This document shows positions 5,195 through 6,397 of a DNA stretch of 6,397 nucleotides, piece after piece; positions within the stretch are counted from its first letter, which is position 1; each line of letters begins with the position of its first letter. The notes under the pieces were generated by a model. That model was not told the origin of the DNA. It saw only the letters and a program-made list of their open reading frames with translations, and searched no databases. Both the position numbers and the translations under genes were made by a program. Source of the DNA: an uncultured Clostridia bacterium (GTDB lineage: Bacteria; Bacillota; Clostridia; Christensenellales; Borkfalkiaceae); NCBI GenBank assembly GCA_934230055.1, contig CAKQEE010000064.1, positions 1 to 6,397 of the forward strand. The letters run 5' to 3'.

Positions 5195-6352
5195 AAGATA
5201 GAACACCGCGTTCCACCCGTAGCCGTCCGCCACCGCACCAAGTCCGTAAGAACTCAAAGTGCTTCCTATGTAACAGCACCCGTTAAGCACTCCCGCAAGC
5301 GAGCCCGCGCTCGCTTTTTCTTTATAATACAGCGGCGCCATACTCGTTATCACGTTGTTCGTTCCGGACATAAACAACGATATTAACGATAAACACACGA
5401 GCATTACCGCCGCGGACGTCCCTATAAACGCAAGAGTCAGGGCAAGCGCACCCGTCGTCGCCAAGAAAAATAAGCCGCACAGAAACACGAAGTCTTTTAC
5501 GTGTTTATTGAAAAACACCGCGACAGCCGTGCCGAATATAGAAACGAGCGGCAAACAAAGCGTAAGCAGTATACTCAGATAATCGGGCGTATTGTACAGT
5601 TCTTTGAGTATCGTCGGTACCCATACGTTTATCCCGTCCTTTTCGAGGTTGGTCACTACGGCAAAAATCGCGAGTATCAATATCAGCGTAACGAACCCGA
5701 AGTCTGCCTTTTTCTTTTCGCCTATCAGCGCGTTTACTTCCTTTTCTTCCTCATCGGTCACCGAACCGCTCGGTGCAAGCATTCCTTTATACGAGAAAAA
5801 CCATATAATCGCAATTAACGGCAAAAGCACCGCAGCGACGTAGAATATCGTTTTATACACGGAAAGACTTACGAACAACGCGCTTAACCCGTACACCGCA
5901 AACGTTCCCGTCGCAACCGTCGTTCCCATTACCACAACCGCTTTGGAGGTATATTCTTTATCGAGAACTTCGGATAAAAACCGTATAAGAAGCGACCATA
6001 AAAACGAAAGAGCCGCGCCGTTTACGAGCCATATTATTTTCAGCCACCCGAAATCTTTTATTACGGTTATCGTAAAATTACACGCCGCGGAAGCGACGAG
6101 CGCAAAAAATATCGTATATTTTACGTTATATTTTTTACATAGTAACCCGTTTACTATCTGCCCAGCGCCGTACGCAAAAAAGAATGCCGTTCCGACCGTG
6201 CCGCTTTCCGCGTGAGATACGCCGAACTCGCCCTCGATAAGCACCAGATTCGCGTTATATCCGAGCTTTCCCAAATACGAACAGGTATAAACGAGCCAGC
6301 AGATTATTATCGCCAACACGTTCCTGTTTATTACTTTCTTATTTTTTTCCAT
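5123..6352 (-). CDS. MFS transporter, organophosphate:phosphate antiporter (GlpT/UhpT)-like
   Basis: This 409-residue, strongly hydrophobic protein fits twelve membrane helices in two six-helix halves. The charged central loop is at about 190-218 (SVTDEEEKEVNALIGEKKK). The first half (CWLVYTCSYLGKL, then GTAFFFAYGAGQIVNG at 54-69) and the tail (GVLNGCCYIGSTLSSYG, then ADGYGW) match the layout of the OPA family, whose members exchange phosphorylated compounds such as glycerol-3-phosphate for phosphate. By my by-eye alignment, the two GlpT substrate-binding arginines (R45 and R269) fall on Lys29 and Lys238, so the substrate may differ; I do not assign one. An in-frame TGA directly upstream (6358-6356) confirms that ATG 6352 is the first possible start. 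No clear Shine-Dalgarno sequence is present, consistent with coupling to an upstream gene. The last 72 nt overlap the opposing small frame. No T-run terminator is evident just downstream on this strand. Confidence 0.9.
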   Translation of the reverse strand: MEKNKKVINRNVLAIIICWLVYTCSYLGKLGYNANLVLIEGEFGVSHAESGTVGTAFFFAYGAGQIVNGLLCKKYNVKYTIFFALVASAACNFTITVIKDFGWLKIIWLVNGAALSFLWSLLIRFLSEVLDKEYTSKAVVVMGTTVATGTFAVYGLSALFVSLSVYKTIFYVAAVLLPLIAIIWFFSYKGMLAPSGSVTDEEEKEVNALIGEKKKADFGFVTLILILAIFAVVTNLEKDGINVWVPTILKELYNTPDYLSILLTLCLPLVSIFGTAVAVFFNKHVKDFVFLCGLFFLATTGALALTLAFIGTSAAVMLVCLSLISLFMSGTNNVITSMAPLYYKEKASAGSLAGVLNGCCYIGSTLSSYGLGAVADGYGWNAVFYLLISCSAACVIISAIKTVIGKPKI

Positions 6353-6397
6353 ATTTCAACCATTTCTATAAGCGCGCCCCTGCCCGAATCCTTGTTC
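6331..6397 (-). CDS. Possible 3' end of an upstream minus-strand gene, partial
   Basis: From the right edge a minus-strand frame reads DSGRGALIEMVEIWKKIRK (after two further residues) and stops at TAA 6333-6331, overlapping the transporter start by 22 nt. The composition resembles a protein's C-terminal helix and would explain why the transporter lacks its own ribosome binding site. A second open frame ends ...GRAYRNG at TGA 6358-6356, so the choice is uncertain. Too little is present to name a product. Confidence 0.35.
   Translation of the reverse strand, partial: NKDSGRGALIEMVEIWKKIRK

Noticed and set aside
1..6397. CRISPR repeat-spacer array in the window
   Set aside because: No regularly spaced direct repeats and no second copy of the predicted repeat were found; the array must be elsewhere.

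Overview
The window looks like a chromosomal segment of a Bacillota (probably Clostridia-type, possibly uncultured gut-associated) genome. The reasons are a type II CRISPR locus with an SpCas9-like Cas9, a single-chain dimeric-type glycyl-tRNA synthetase, near-consensus sigma-A promoters and U-tailed intrinsic terminators. The species assignment is inference only.

Layout, left to right. (1) Positions 1-2792, minus strand: one uninterrupted reading frame encoding the N-terminal 930 residues of a Cas9. It runs off the left edge just after the HNH active site. RuvC-I, the arginine-rich bridge helix, the REC lobe, RuvC-II and the HNH catalytic residues are all present. (2) Positions 2808-2935, plus strand, divergent from cas9: a complete tracrRNA gene. 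It has a perfect TTGACA-17-TATAAT promoter, an anti-repeat, a small GC stem and an intrinsic terminator. A likely cas9 promoter on the opposite strand overlaps it. (3) Positions 2936-3209: an intergenic spacer with a near-perfect 18-bp palindrome and a good promoter (TTGACT-17-TACAAT) for the next gene. (4) Positions 3210-4625, plus strand: glycyl-tRNA synthetase, followed by a strong terminator at 4691-4725. (5) Positions 4805-5194, plus strand: a small AT-rich orphan reading frame with a helix-turn-helix-like segment. Its 3' end runs through a terminator-like hairpin and 72 nt into the convergent neighbour. (6) Positions 5123-6352, minus strand: a 12-helix MFS transporter resembling the organophosphate:phosphate antiporter (GlpT/UhpT) family. 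The last codons of another minus-strand gene may overlap its start at the right edge.

How the parts work together: cas9 and the tracrRNA are two components of one RNA-guided DNA interference system, transcribed divergently from an overlapping control region. The remaining parts (the Cas9 C-terminus with RuvC-III and the PAM-interacting domain, cas1, cas2, possibly csn2, and the repeat-spacer array) are not in the window and would be expected beyond the left edge. The anti-repeat allows the 5' half of the missing CRISPR repeat to be predicted. glyQS, the HTH-like frame and the transporter appear to be ordinary or unrelated neighbours with their own signals.
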